The position numbers were made by a program, and so were the translations under genes. The notes under the pieces were generated by a model. The model worked only from the letters and a program-made list of their open reading frames with translations. It was not told the origin of the DNA and made no database searches. From NCBI RefSeq assembly GCF_007827975.1, contig NZ_VITT01000029.1: 64,000 bases of DNA; one strand, written 5' to 3'. The first letter of the stretch is position 1; the number at the start of each line of letters is the position of its first letter. Positions 27,529-36,897 of the stretch are shown piece by piece. Source of the stretch: Nitrospirillum viridazoti (GTDB lineage Bacteria > Pseudomonadota > Alphaproteobacteria > Azospirillales > Azospirillaceae).

Positions 27529-30522
27529 TCAGGAGGCCACCGCGTGCATCTTTGTCGGCTTCAAAAAAGTTTTGCAGAAGTCGTCCGCCGGGCGGGGTTT
27601 TGAGAAGAAGAAGCCTTGAAGCTGGTCGCACTGGTGCCGGCGCAGGAAGTCCAGTTGCTCCTCGGTCTCGATTCCCTCCGCCACCACGGTCAGGCCCAGT
27701 TGCCGGCCCATGGCGATGATGGTGGCGGCGATGGCGGCCGTGTCGGTGTTGGAGGTCGCCTCCGACACGAAGGAGCGATCGATCTTCAGCGTGGTGATGG
27801 GCAGGCGCCGCAGGTAGGACAGCGAGGAATAGCCCGTGCCGAAGTCGTCGATGGCGATGGAGATGCCCTGGGAGCGCAGTTCCGCCAGCGTGTCGGCGAT
27901 GTAGGCCAGGTTGGACATCATCGCCGTCTCGGTGATCTCCAGCTCCAGGAATTCCGGACCCACGCCGTATTCCTGCAACAGCTGACGCACCCGTTCCGCG
28001 AACTGGCCGGAGGAGACCTGGCGGACGGAGACGTTGACGGCCACGGGCAGGGGCTGCAGCCCCTGTTCCTGCCAGGCGCGGATCTGGGTCAGGGCGGTGC
28101 GCATCACCCATTCGCCGATGGGGACGATCAGGCCGTTCTCCTCCGCCATGGGGATGAAGCGGGCGGGGGAGACGGAGCCCATCTCTGGATGGTGCCAGCG
28201 GATCAGCGCCTCGGTCCCCACCGGCTGCAGCGTCTCCAGGTCGATCTTGGGCTGGTAGTGCAGCGTGAACTGGTTGAGGTCCAGGGCCTCGCGCAGCGCG
28301 TGCTCCATGGACAGCCGCGCCACGGCCTCCTCGTTCATGCGGGGGGTGAAGAACTGGTAGCTGTTGCCGCCCGCCGCCTTGGCGTTGTCCATGGCGGTGG
28401 CGGCGTCACGCAGCAGGGCGTCGGTGTCCGACGCGTCGCCGGGGAACAGGCTGATGCCGATGGAGGTGGTGATGAACAGCTGCTGGCCGTCGATGGCGAA
28501 GGGCCGGGTCAGTCCCACCAGGATGGCCTCGGCGATGCGGGCGGCCACCTGCGGCTCCGGCAGATCCTCGGCGATCACCATGAACTCGTCGGCGCCCATG
28601 CGGCCCACGGTGTCGGCGGCGCGCACGCAGGACACCAGGCGCTGCCCCAGGGCGCGCAGCAGCTTGTCGCCCACCTGGCTGCCCAGGCTGTCGTTCACCA
28701 GCTTGAACCGGTCCAGATCCATGACCAGCACGGCGACGGAGGTGCCCTTGCGGGCGCCATGGGCGATGGCGTGCTGCAGACGGTCCTGCAGCAGGGTGCG
28801 GTTGGCCAAGCCGGTCAGCGGGTCGTGGGTGCTGACATACAGTAGCTGCTCCTCGAAGCGCTTGCGGTCGGTCACGTCGGTCATGGTGCCGGTGAAGCGC
28901 AGGGGGCGGCCCCGTTCATCCCGGATGGCCAAGCCGCGCGCTTCGATCCATAGCCAGCTGCCGTCGTTCTTGCGCAGGCGGAAGACGCTCAGGTAGTCGC
29001 CGCTCTCGCCCGACAGGTAACGCTCGATGGTGCTCATGGTGGCGGGCGCGTCGTCGGGGTGCAGCAGGGCCTCCAGCGGCTTGTCATGCCAGGGGCTGGC
29101 GCCGCCGGGATAGCCCAGCATCTCCAGGAACTCAGGGCTCCACCACGTCAGGCCGGTGGCGAAGTCGGCGTCGAACACACCGGACCGGGTGGCGCTGACG
29201 GCTTGCTTCAGCCGCTCCTCGCTTTCGCGTACGGCGCGTTCCGACCGCTTGCGCTGGGTGATGTCCTGGATGACGCAGATGGCGGTGCGGCGGGCGCCAA
29301 GGCGCATCTGGCTGACGCTGAAGGCCATGGCGAAGACGGTGCCGTCGCGTCGGCGGCCCTGCACCTCCGACCGCTGCTCCCCACTGTGGCTGCCGCCCTG
29401 GCGCCGCAGGCTGGTCATCAGCTCCATTGATACCCGCGGCCAGTCCTCGTCGGCGATGAAGCTGACGAAGGGCTGTCCCCCGGCCTGGCCGGGCTCATAT
29501 CCGAACAGCTGGTGGGCGGCGCGGTTCATGGTGGCGACGCGCAGATCCTCGTCCAGGGTGATGATGCCATCGGCCACGTTGTCCATGATGCCGGACAGGT
29601 GTGTCTCGCGCTCGCGCAGGCGGGCCTCCACCCGCTCGCGCTCCACCAGGGCGCGGTCGAATTCCAGCAGCAACTCGTTGGTGGTGCTGGCCAGCAGGCC
29701 CAGCTCGTCGTCCGCATGCTGCGGCGGCACGGTCAGCAGCAGATCGGCCGGGCGGCGGGCGTCCACGGCGGCGATGCCGCGCGTCAACCGCAGGAAGGGC
29801 TTGGACAGCGAGATGTAGAAGACCACGACCAGGATCAGGGCCAGCGCGACCGTCCACACCAGGCCCACGCCCAGCACGATGGCCGAGCGGCGGAAGAAGT
29901 CCAGCGCGATCAGGTAGCGGTCCACGCTGACCTTCAGCACGCCCACGTTCTGATGGTGGCGCTCGATGACCAGCTGGATGGAGAAGGTCTTTTCCTGGGG
30001 CAGCAGGATTTCCGCCAGCCACTTCAGGCCGCCTTCCGTCTCAGGTCGGTCCTTGGCGGCCAGCTGGTTGCCGAAATCCTCATAGATCACGGCATGGTAC
30101 AGGGGGCGGTACTCGAACAGGCCGGTCAGCACCCGTTCCGCCAGCGCCTGGTCGAAGGCGTAGGCCGCCTCCGCCGCCGGCTGGCGCGCCGTGCTCAGCA
30201 CCTGCTGCACCAGCTGGTCCGTCTGCTGCTCCACGTTGAACAGGTCGTAGGTGATCTGGGCGGTGTTCAGGATGATGCCCAGCGCCAGGGTCAGCAGGGC
30301 GGTGTTGCGCGCCTGCTTGTAGGACAGGCGCTTGCGCAGCGGCAGCCGCACCTTCTTGCGCGCGGCTACCTTGCCATCCTCCGGCCCCATGCCCGGCGCC
30401 TGGGCGCCGCCTCCTTGGCCGTTCCCGTCGCGGGGCGTTCCACCAGTGACGGACGATGCGTTCCCGAACTGTGCCAGGGTACGGGACGACGACGATGCCT
30501 CGGAGGACGGTGGGGGCGTCAT
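27529..30522 (-). CDS. Sensor PAS-GGDEF-EAL protein (cyclic-di-GMP phosphodiesterase candidate)
   Basis: Encodes 997 aa. Parts in order: disordered N-terminus (1-60), TM1 (about 75-95), a periplasmic sensing region (about 96-210), TM2 (about 212-238), HAMP-like segment (about 238-295), PAS (about 305-425), PAS/PAC (about 435-555), GGDEF domain (about 560-725) and EAL domain (about 735-980). The GGDEF signature reads GADEF (643-647), which probably disables or weakens synthesis. The EAL domain keeps EAL (771-773) and DDFGTG (892-897), so net phosphodiesterase activity is likely. Single-gene unit. Confidence 0.93.
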   Translation of the reverse strand: MTPPPSSEASSSSRTLAQFGNASSVTGGTPRDGNGQGGGAQAPGMGPEDGKVAARKKVRLPLRKRLSYKQARNTALLTLALGIILNTAQITYDLFNVEQQTDQLVQQVLSTARQPAAEAAYAFDQALAERVLTGLFEYRPLYHAVIYEDFGNQLAAKDRPETEGGLKWLAEILLPQEKTFSIQLVIERHHQNVGVLKVSVDRYLIALDFFRRSAIVLGVGLVWTVALALILVVVFYISLSKPFLRLTRGIAAVDARRPADLLLTVPPQHADDELGLLASTTNELLLEFDRALVERERVEARLRERETHLSGIMDNVADGIITLDEDLRVATMNRAAHQLFGYEPGQAGGQPFVSFIADEDWPRVSMELMTSLRRQGGSHSGEQRSEVQGRRRDGTVFAMAFSVSQMRLGARRTAICVIQDITQRKRSERAVRESEERLKQAVSATRSGVFDADFATGLTWWSPEFLEMLGYPGGASPWHDKPLEALLHPDDAPATMSTIERYLSGESGDYLSVFRLRKNDGSWLWIEARGLAIRDERGRPLRFTGTMTDVTDRKRFEEQLLYVSTHDPLTGLANRTLLQDRLQHAIAHGARKGTSVAVLVMDLDRFKLVNDSLGSQVGDKLLRALGQRLVSCVRAADTVGRMGADEFMVIAEDLPEPQVAARIAEAILVGLTRPFAIDGQQLFITTSIGISLFPGDASDTDALLRDAATAMDNAKAAGGNSYQFFTPRMNEEAVARLSMEHALREALDLNQFTLHYQPKIDLETLQPVGTEALIRWHHPEMGSVSPARFIPMAEENGLIVPIGEWVMRTALTQIRAWQEQGLQPLPVAVNVSVRQVSSGQFAERVRQLLQEYGVGPEFLELEITETAMMSNLAYIADTLAELRSQGISIAIDDFGTGYSSLSYLRRLPITTLKIDRSFVSEATSNTDTAAIAATIIAMGRQLGLTVVAEGIETEEQLDFLRRHQCDQLQGFFFSKPRPADDFCKTFLKPTKMHAVAS

Positions 30523-30642
30523 GCCAACCTTTAGGTCGCGGGGCGTTCAAAACAGCGGGCGGTACAACCGCCTCATCATGACCTTAAGACGTATGGGGTC
30601 CTAGAGTCTCGCACTTCCGTACGGGCCGCGCTGTGGGATAGG

Positions 30643-31044
30643 TCAACGCTCCTCGACGATGTTGCGGAAAATCTTCAGCCATTCGTCGGCGGTGGCGCGC
30701 TTGCGGAAACTGACGACCAGGGGCTGCGGGAAGCGGCGCGTCTTCAGCGTCATTTCGAAATGCTGGTCCTTGGCCTGGTAGCGCCAGGCCGTCAGGTCCT
30801 TGGCGGCCAGCAGCACGGGCGGGCGCTTGTCCAGGCCCTTGCCGATCACGGCCACGCGGCCGCGCGCCTCGTCGGCGGCGATGCCGGTGCCCTCATGGGC
30901 GTGGCGTTCGGTAATGGTGAACCCTTCCAGCGCCTCGAAACGGCGGAAGATTTCGGCTTCGGACGGGCCACGCGTAGCCAGCCAGGCGACCAGCGCCAGG
31001 ACCAGGCCCACCCCCATCACAGCCAGGACGATCAGCAGCAGCAT
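30643..31044 (-). CDS. Small membrane-anchored protein, hypothetical
   Basis: Encodes 133 aa. One N-terminal transmembrane helix (LLLIVLAVMGVGLVLALVAWL), then a soluble alpha/beta region (EAEIFRRFEALEGFTITERH to FRNIVEER). No family recognised. Stand-alone, between the c-di-GMP gene and the glyoxalase I-like gene on the same strand. Confidence 0.7.
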   Translation of the reverse strand: MLLLIVLAVMGVGLVLALVAWLATRGPSEAEIFRRFEALEGFTITERHAHEGTGIAADEARGRVAVIGKGLDKRPPVLLAAKDLTAWRYQAKDQHFEMTLKTRRFPQPLVVSFRKRATADEWLKIFRNIVEER

Positions 31045-31170
31045 GGAGGATAGGGATAGAATGAACGGGCCGGCCTCGCAACCGCGCGCTGAAGTGTCGG
31101 TGTCCTCAGACGCCGGCGGCCCCGCTTGGGGCCTGTGGCGGCATGGGGCTTACCCCATACCGCCGTTTTG

Positions 31171-31590
31171 TCACCAGCTGCCGGTGTTGGGCATGGAGGC
31201 CCAGGGCTCCTGCGGAGGCAGGGCGTCGCCGGCCTGCAGCAGCTCGATGGAGATCTGGTCGGGGGAGCGGACGAAGGCCATGTGGCCGTCACGCGGCGGG
31301 CGGTTGATGGTGACGCCCGCGTCCATCAGCCGTTGGCAGGTGGCGTAGATGTCGTCCACGGCGAAGGCCAGATGGCCGAAGTTGCGGCCGCCGGTATAAA
31401 CTTCCGGATCCCAATTCCAGGTCAACTCCACCTCCGACTCCGGTGAGCCCGGGGCCGCCAGATAGACCAGGGTGAAACGGCCCTTCTCGTAGTCGCGGCG
31501 GCGCACCAGTTCCAACCCCAGCTTGTTGACGTAGAAGTCCAGCGAGGCGTCCAGGTCGGTGACGCGGACCATGGTGTGCAGGTATTTCAT
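31171..31590 (-). CDS. gloA: Glyoxalase I-like VOC protein (probable lactoylglutathione lyase)
   Basis: Encodes 139 aa. Starts KYLHTMVRVTDLDASLDFYV, then LGLELVRRRDYEKGRFTLVY, ELTWNWDPEVYTGGRNFGHL and PDQISIELLQ, matching the short single-unit bacterial GloA with metal-ligand His/Glu positions. It would convert the methylglyoxal-glutathione hemithioacetal to S-lactoylglutathione, the substrate of the gloB product encoded at 15.3-16.1 kb. The last 15 residues extend past the usual end. Confidence 0.88.
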   Translation of the reverse strand: MKYLHTMVRVTDLDASLDFYVNKLGLELVRRRDYEKGRFTLVYLAAPGSPESEVELTWNWDPEVYTGGRNFGHLAFAVDDIYATCQRLMDAGVTINRPPRDGHMAFVRSPDQISIELLQAGDALPPQEPWASMPNTGSW

Positions 31591-31642
31591 CGGCGCAGTC
31601 CCGGGTAATGTCGTGGGAACCTGGACCTTGCCGCAAAAGACG

Positions 31643-31671
31643 AAAGCCCGCCAGTTTCCCGGCGGGCTTTC
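31643..31671 (-). terminator. Rho-independent terminator after the DUF4097-like gene
   Basis: AAAGCCCGCC pairs with GGCGGGCTTT around an 8-9 base loop. On the minus strand the stem is followed by TCGTCTTTT. It lies about 60 bp past the stop of the gene at 31731. Confidence 0.8.
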
Positions 31672-31730
31672 TGAAGGGACGGGGCTGCCCCGCGCAGCGT
31701 CGCCCTTCGGTCGACGGGATCGATGAAAGC

Positions 31731-32543
31731 TTAGTGCCCGGCGTTGCGGATGCGTACCTGGCCGGAGCCGTGCTGGCTGATGGACTGGTTGGTGGCGATG
31801 CCGTCCATGGTGAAGTCGCCCGAGCCGGCGATATCCACCGACAGCGGGTCGGCCTTGCCGGCATGGATGGTGACATTGCCGCTGCCGTGGATTTCGGCCG
31901 ACACCGCACCGTTGACCGAGGCCATGTCGACATTGCCGGAGCCGCTGATCTCCAGCGACACCTCGCCATTGGTCTTGCCGGTGCGCACCTTGCCGGAGCC
32001 CTTGATCTCCACCGAGACAGCCTTGGCGACGTCGCCCACGGTGATGTTGCCGCTGCCGGTCACGTCCAGGGCGGCCGACTGCACCCGTCCGACCGTGACG
32101 GAACCGGAATGCAGATCCTCGATCGCCAGGTCGGCGTTCAGGTCGCCCGCGGTCAGGTCACCGACGAAATCGTCGATCGCCAGGCTGGTGCCGGCGGGCA
32201 TGGTGACGCTGACCTTCATGAAGTCGCGGTCGCTGTAATGCTCGTGGTGGCGATGCTCCTGCTCCACCTTGGCCTTGTCGCCCTCGCTGTGGAAGGACAG
32301 GCGGTTGACCTGATCGTCGTCGCCGGTGGCCGTGACGGTGATCTCCTTGGCGGAGGACGACACCGTGATCTCGACATTGGCCACCAGGCCTTCCAGCTCC
32401 AGCGTGCGGCCGTGCAGGGTCTGCGGGCCGATGGTGCCGGCGTAGGCCGGGGCCGCGGTGAAGGCGATGAGTGCGGCGGCCAAGGGGGCGGCGGCCAGCG
32501 GCGCCAGGGACAGGGTGGCCAGGCGGTGGGGCATGCGGAACAT
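31731..32543 (-). CDS. Exported DUF4097/DUF2807-like beta-solenoid protein
   Basis: Encodes 270 aa. Signal peptide (AALIAFTAAPAYAG, about 1-36). From about residue 135 the sequence repeats an SGSGN/KGSGK/SGSGD unit every 18-20 residues (DVTGSGNITVG, EIKGSGKVRTG, EISGSGNVDMA, EIHGSGNVTIH, DIAGSGDFTMD), the pattern of a right-handed beta-solenoid of the DUF4097/GIN type. Probably periplasmic or outer-membrane linked. Function unknown. The ATG at 32543 gives the signal peptide. Confidence 0.8.
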   Translation of the reverse strand: MFRMPHRLATLSLAPLAAAPLAAALIAFTAAPAYAGTIGPQTLHGRTLELEGLVANVEITVSSSAKEITVTATGDDDQVNRLSFHSEGDKAKVEQEHRHHEHYSDRDFMKVSVTMPAGTSLAIDDFVGDLTAGDLNADLAIEDLHSGSVTVGRVQSAALDVTGSGNITVGDVAKAVSVEIKGSGKVRTGKTNGEVSLEISGSGNVDMASVNGAVSAEIHGSGNVTIHAGKADPLSVDIAGSGDFTMDGIATNQSISQHGSGQVRIRNAGH

Positions 32544-32767
32544 AAGCGGGGTCTCCCTGACGATAAGGCGGGAAGCGCCAGCCCCCATTGGTGTCAGGAC
32601 GGCGCTTCCGGATCGGTCCGGCCCAACGTGCCGGGCCGGTTACGGCCTCTTTCGCAAGGGGTGTGCCAAATGCCGGCGCGGCGCAAACCCTAGGGGGAGA
32701 TGGTATTCGCCCAACGTGAACGGCAATTTAATCGTCGTTTACGCCAGGTGTGTGGCGAATTTTGCCA
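32544..32767. other. Intergenic region between ligA stop and DUF4097-like start
   Basis: About 220 bp holding the promoter of the DUF4097-like gene and the end of the ligA transcript. It is more AT-rich around 32700-32770. No gene or clear hairpin seen. Confidence 0.3.
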
Positions 32768-35041
32768 TTATTCCGGGGCGCCGGCCTTGCCGCTGATCAG
32801 GTCCACCCACTCCTGTTCGGTCAGGATGGTCAGGCCCAGCTCGCGGGCCTTGGTGGCCTTGGACCCGGCGTCGGCGCCGACGACGACATAGTCGGTCTTG
32901 GCGCTGACGGAACCGGCGACCTTGGCGCCGAGGCTCTCGGCCTTGGCCTTGGCCTCGCTGCGGCCCATGGTCTCCAGCGTGCCGGTGAAGACCACGGTCT
33001 TGCCCACCACGGGCGACCCGGTGGTGGTGGGCCGCTGGTAGGTTTCCACGGTGATCTGGGCCAGCAGGCGGTCCAGCAGGGCGCGGTTATGCTCCTCCCG
33101 GAAGAAGGCCATCATGTCATCGGCCACGCCCACGCCGATCTGCTCGATGGCGCACAGCTCGGCATAGGCCTCGCCCACCAGCTCTGGCTTGCGCTCGGTC
33201 GGCTGGGCGGCCCGTTCCTCCGCCGCCTTGATCATGGCGGCGCGCCAGTGGTCCACCGTCAGGTAGTGGCGGGCCAGCAGCTTGGCCGTGGCCTCGCCTA
33301 CCTGGCGGATGCCCAGGGCGTAGATCAGGCGATCCAAGCCGATGGTGCGGCGGGCCTCGATGGCGGCGAACAGCTTCTCCACCGACTTCTTGCCGAAACC
33401 GGTCATGGTGACGATGCGGTCCAGCCGTTCGCTCTCCCGCTTTTCCAGGGTGAAGATGTCGGCCGGCTCGCGGATGCGCTCCTGGCTGTGGAACAGGCGC
33501 ATGCGCTCGATGCCCAGGCCCTCGATGTCGAAGGCCAGGCGGCTGGTGAAGTGGATCAGGCGTTCCACCGCCTGGGCCGGGCAGATCAGGCCGCCGGTGC
33601 AGCGTCGCACCACGCCGTCCGGCTCAGCCACCGTTTCCTCGGGGGCGGGCGCTTCCGCGCCTTCCACGGCGGCACCATCATCCGGGGTGCCGCTTTCCAC
33701 CGCCACCACCTCCGCCGCCGCGTCCGCCTTCTCGGCGGTGGAGCGCACGGCCAGGCTGCCGCAGGCGGGGCAGTGGGTGGGGAATTCGAAAGGATGGCTG
33801 TCGGCGGGGCGCAGGGTGGGGACGATGCCCACGATCTGGGGGATCACGTCGCCGGCGCGCTGGACGATGACGGTGTCGCCCACCCGCACGTCCTTGCGGC
33901 GGATCTCATCCTCATTATGCAGGGTGGCGCGCGAGACGACCACGCCGCCCACGGTGATGGGTTCCAGCTCCGCCACCGGGGTCAAGGCGCCGGTGCGTCC
34001 CACCTGGATGCTGATGGCCTTCAGCAGGGTCTGCGCCTTCTCCGCCGGGTATTTGTGGGCGGTGGCCCAGCGCGGTGTGCGGGTGCGGAAGCCCAGGCGT
34101 TCCTGCAGATCCAGCCGGTCCACCTTGTAGACCACGCCGTCGATGTCGAAGGGTAGGGTGGCGCGCTGGCCGCCGATCCAGCGGTAATAGTCCAGCAGCT
34201 CGTCGGCCGTGCGGCACAGGCGCGACGGCTCGCTGATGGTGAAGCCCAGCTCGGCCAGGCGCTGGCGGCTTTCCGACTGGGTGGCGCCCAGCGGTTCCGA
34301 CAGCTCCCCCCAGGTATAGGCGAAGAAGCGCAGGGGCCGGTCCGCCGTGATGCTGGCGTCCAGCTGGCGAAGGCTGCCGGCGGCGGCGTTGCGCGGGTTG
34401 GCGAAGACCTTCTCGCCCTTCTCCGCCTGCGCCTTGTTCAGCGCCAGGAAGTCCTCGCGCCGCATATAGACCTCGCCCCGCACTTCCAGAACCGCCGGGG
34501 CCCCTTTTCCGGAAACTGAGCCCGTCAGCGTGTTGGGGATGTCGTCGATGGTGCGCACGTTGGCGGTGACGTCCTCGCCCTCCGCCCCGTCGCCGCGCGT
34601 GGCGGCCTGCACCAGCTGGCCGTCCTCATAGCGGATGGACAGGGACAGGCCGTCGATCTTGGGCTCGGCCACGAAATCCAGGGGTGCTTCCTCGTCCAGT
34701 ACCAGGAAGCGGCGGATGCTGGCCACGAAGTCGGTGACGTCCTCATCCTCGAAGGCGTTGCCCAGCGACAGCATGGGCACCTTGTGCCTCACCTTGCCGA
34801 AGCCGGCGGCGGGGGCGGCTCCCACCGTGGCCGTGGGGCTGTGGGCGCCGGCCAGGTCGGGGAAGCGCTGCTCGATGGCTGCCAGCCGCCGCTCCAGGGC
34901 GTCGTAGTCGGCGTCGGAAATTTCCGGCGCGTCCTTCTGGTAATAGAGGGTGCGGTGGTGGCCGATCTCCGCCACCAGCTGGGCGTGTTCCGCCCGGGCA
35001 TCCTCTAGGGTCAGGGCGTCGATGGCTTGCTTGGCGGCCAT
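32768..35041 (-). CDS. ligA: NAD+-dependent DNA ligase
   Basis: Encodes 757 aa, above the usual 670-700. Seals nicks using NAD+. Domain Ia (HRTLYYQKDAPEISDADYD), adenylation domain with nucleophile K128 in EPKIDG, OB fold, zinc finger, helix-hairpin-helix region and C-terminal BRCT (VVGKTVVFTGTLETM onward). The four-Cys zinc finger is split: C424/C427 and C481/C487 are separated by an acidic Ala/Glu-rich insert of about 40 residues. Part of the conserved bamD-recN-ligA neighbourhood. Confidence 0.97.
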   Translation of the reverse strand: MAAKQAIDALTLEDARAEHAQLVAEIGHHRTLYYQKDAPEISDADYDALERRLAAIEQRFPDLAGAHSPTATVGAAPAAGFGKVRHKVPMLSLGNAFEDEDVTDFVASIRRFLVLDEEAPLDFVAEPKIDGLSLSIRYEDGQLVQAATRGDGAEGEDVTANVRTIDDIPNTLTGSVSGKGAPAVLEVRGEVYMRREDFLALNKAQAEKGEKVFANPRNAAAGSLRQLDASITADRPLRFFAYTWGELSEPLGATQSESRQRLAELGFTISEPSRLCRTADELLDYYRWIGGQRATLPFDIDGVVYKVDRLDLQERLGFRTRTPRWATAHKYPAEKAQTLLKAISIQVGRTGALTPVAELEPITVGGVVVSRATLHNEDEIRRKDVRVGDTVIVQRAGDVIPQIVGIVPTLRPADSHPFEFPTHCPACGSLAVRSTAEKADAAAEVVAVESGTPDDGAAVEGAEAPAPEETVAEPDGVVRRCTGGLICPAQAVERLIHFTSRLAFDIEGLGIERMRLFHSQERIREPADIFTLEKRESERLDRIVTMTGFGKKSVEKLFAAIEARRTIGLDRLIYALGIRQVGEATAKLLARHYLTVDHWRAAMIKAAEERAAQPTERKPELVGEAYAELCAIEQIGVGVADDMMAFFREEHNRALLDRLLAQITVETYQRPTTTGSPVVGKTVVFTGTLETMGRSEAKAKAESLGAKVAGSVSAKTDYVVVGADAGSKATKARELGLTILTEQEWVDLISGKAGAPE

Positions 35042-35082
35042 GGCAGTACTCGGGATGAAAGGCGGAAGGGGACGGCGCCGGC

Positions 35083-36768
35083 TCAGCCGGCGGCCATCAG
35101 TTCGGACGCGGCGGCGCGGGCGGCGGCGGTGATCTCGGCGCCTGACAGCATGCGGGCGATCTCTTCCCGCCGCTCCTCCGGCGACAGGATGACCACGTCG
35201 GTGGTGGTTTTGCCGGCGGCAACGCGCTTGCGCACGTTCAGGTGCTGTTGGCCGCGCGCTGCCACCTGTGGGCTGTGCGTCACCACCAGAACCTGCAGGC
35301 CGGCACCCAAACGGGCCAGGCGTTCACCCACGGCATTGGCCACGGCACCACCGATGCCGGTATCGACTTCGTCGAACACCAGCGTGGGCACGGTACCGAC
35401 CTGGGCCAGGATCACCTTCAGCGCCAGCATGAAGCGAGCGAGCTCGCCGCCGGACGCGATCTTGGCCAGCGGGCCCGGCGGGGCGCCGGGATTGGTGGCG
35501 ACGGTGAAGGCCACGCGGTCGCTGCCGCCGGGGCCCCACTCGGCCTCACCCACCGGCTCCACCGCGGTGACGAAGCGCGCCTTTTCCAGCTTCAGGGGCG
35601 CCAGCTCGGCCATGACGGCCCGGTCCAGCTTGCCGGCCACCCTGCGCCGCTCCTCCGTCAGCGACGACGCGGCGGCGGCGTAGGCCTGCTTCGCCTCGGC
35701 GGCGTCCTTGGCCAGGCGGGTCAGCAGGTCGCCCTGGTCCTCGATCAGCGACAGACGGCGGGCGAAGTCGGCGCGCAAGGTGGCGAGGCCGCTCACGGCG
35801 ATGCCGTGCTTGCGGGCGCAGGCGCGCAGGGCGAACAGCCGCTCCTCCAGCTTTTCCAGGCTGGCGCCGTCATGGTCCATGTCGCCAGCCATGACCTGAA
35901 GGGTGCGCGCGGCCTCCCCGATCTCGGCGGCGGCCTGGTCCAGGACGGCGATCAGCGGGTCCAGCTGGCCGGCGGCCTTGTCGGCCACGCGGGTCAGGTG
36001 GCGCAGGGCGTTGGCGATGGCGCGTTCGGCCCCGCGCTCGCCGGAGATTTCGCCGGCCGCCCCCGTCAGTGCCTCAACCAGCTTTTCCCGGTGCATCATG
36101 ACGGCGCGCTTTTCCGCCAGCGCCTCTTCCTCGTTGTCCTTGGGATCCAGCGCGTCCAGTTCGGACAGCGCATGGCGGACGTATTCCTCTTCCTCGCGCG
36201 CACGGGCGGCCTCGCGGTCCGCATCGGCGCGGGCCGCCTCCGCCGCCTGCCAGGCGCGGTAAAGGCCGGACAAGTGCGCGCGCTTGGGCGCCAAACCGGC
36301 GTAGTCGTCCAGCAGGTCGCGGTGGGTCAGGGGGTTCAGCAGGCCGTGGGTGTCGAACTGGCCGTGCACCTCCACCAGCGTCTCACCCACGCGGCGCAGC
36401 AGGGCCACGCCCACCGGCTGGTCATTGATGAAGGCGCGGGAGCGGCCGTCGGCGGTGACGGTGCGGCGGAGAACCAGGGTGGTGTCGGCATCCAGGTCCT
36501 GCTCGCGCAGCAGGGCCAGGGCGGGGTGGTCCAATCCCCCACTGGCCCCGCGGGCGGCCAGATCGAACTCGGCCACCACCGTCGCCTGGTCGGCGCCGTG
36601 ACGCACCAGGCCGCTGTCGCCCCGGCCGCCCAGGGCCAGGCCCAGCGCGTCCAGCAGGATGGACTTGCCGGCGCCGGTCTCGCCGGTCAGCACGCACAAG
36701 CCTTGGCCGAACGACAGGTTCAGCCGTTCGATCAGGACCACGTCACGGATCGAGAGGGACGCCAGCAT
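35083..36768 (-). CDS. recN: DNA repair protein RecN
   Basis: Encodes 561 aa. SMC-like ATPase in double-strand break repair. Walker A GETGAGKSILLDALGLALGG near residue 30, long coiled coil in the middle (about 150-380), and the signature/Walker B end (SGGELARFMLALKVIL, then PTLVFDEVDTGIGG). Normal length. It lies 41 bp upstream of ligA and may be cotranscribed with it. Confidence 0.97.
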   Translation of the reverse strand: MLASLSIRDVVLIERLNLSFGQGLCVLTGETGAGKSILLDALGLALGGRGDSGLVRHGADQATVVAEFDLAARGASGGLDHPALALLREQDLDADTTLVLRRTVTADGRSRAFINDQPVGVALLRRVGETLVEVHGQFDTHGLLNPLTHRDLLDDYAGLAPKRAHLSGLYRAWQAAEAARADADREAARAREEEEYVRHALSELDALDPKDNEEEALAEKRAVMMHREKLVEALTGAAGEISGERGAERAIANALRHLTRVADKAAGQLDPLIAVLDQAAAEIGEAARTLQVMAGDMDHDGASLEKLEERLFALRACARKHGIAVSGLATLRADFARRLSLIEDQGDLLTRLAKDAAEAKQAYAAAASSLTEERRRVAGKLDRAVMAELAPLKLEKARFVTAVEPVGEAEWGPGGSDRVAFTVATNPGAPPGPLAKIASGGELARFMLALKVILAQVGTVPTLVFDEVDTGIGGAVANAVGERLARLGAGLQVLVVTHSPQVAARGQQHLNVRKRVAAGKTTTDVVILSPEERREEIARMLSGAEITAAARAAASELMAAG

Positions 36769-36897
36769 GGCAACTCACCCGGTTTTGCGAGCCTTGGGGA
36801 TGATACTCTTCAGACGGCGCTCTTTAGACGACAAGGGCCCCGGACTGGTCTGCGGCCGATCCGGAGCCCCGCTGTCGGGATATGATTTTTCTAGGAC

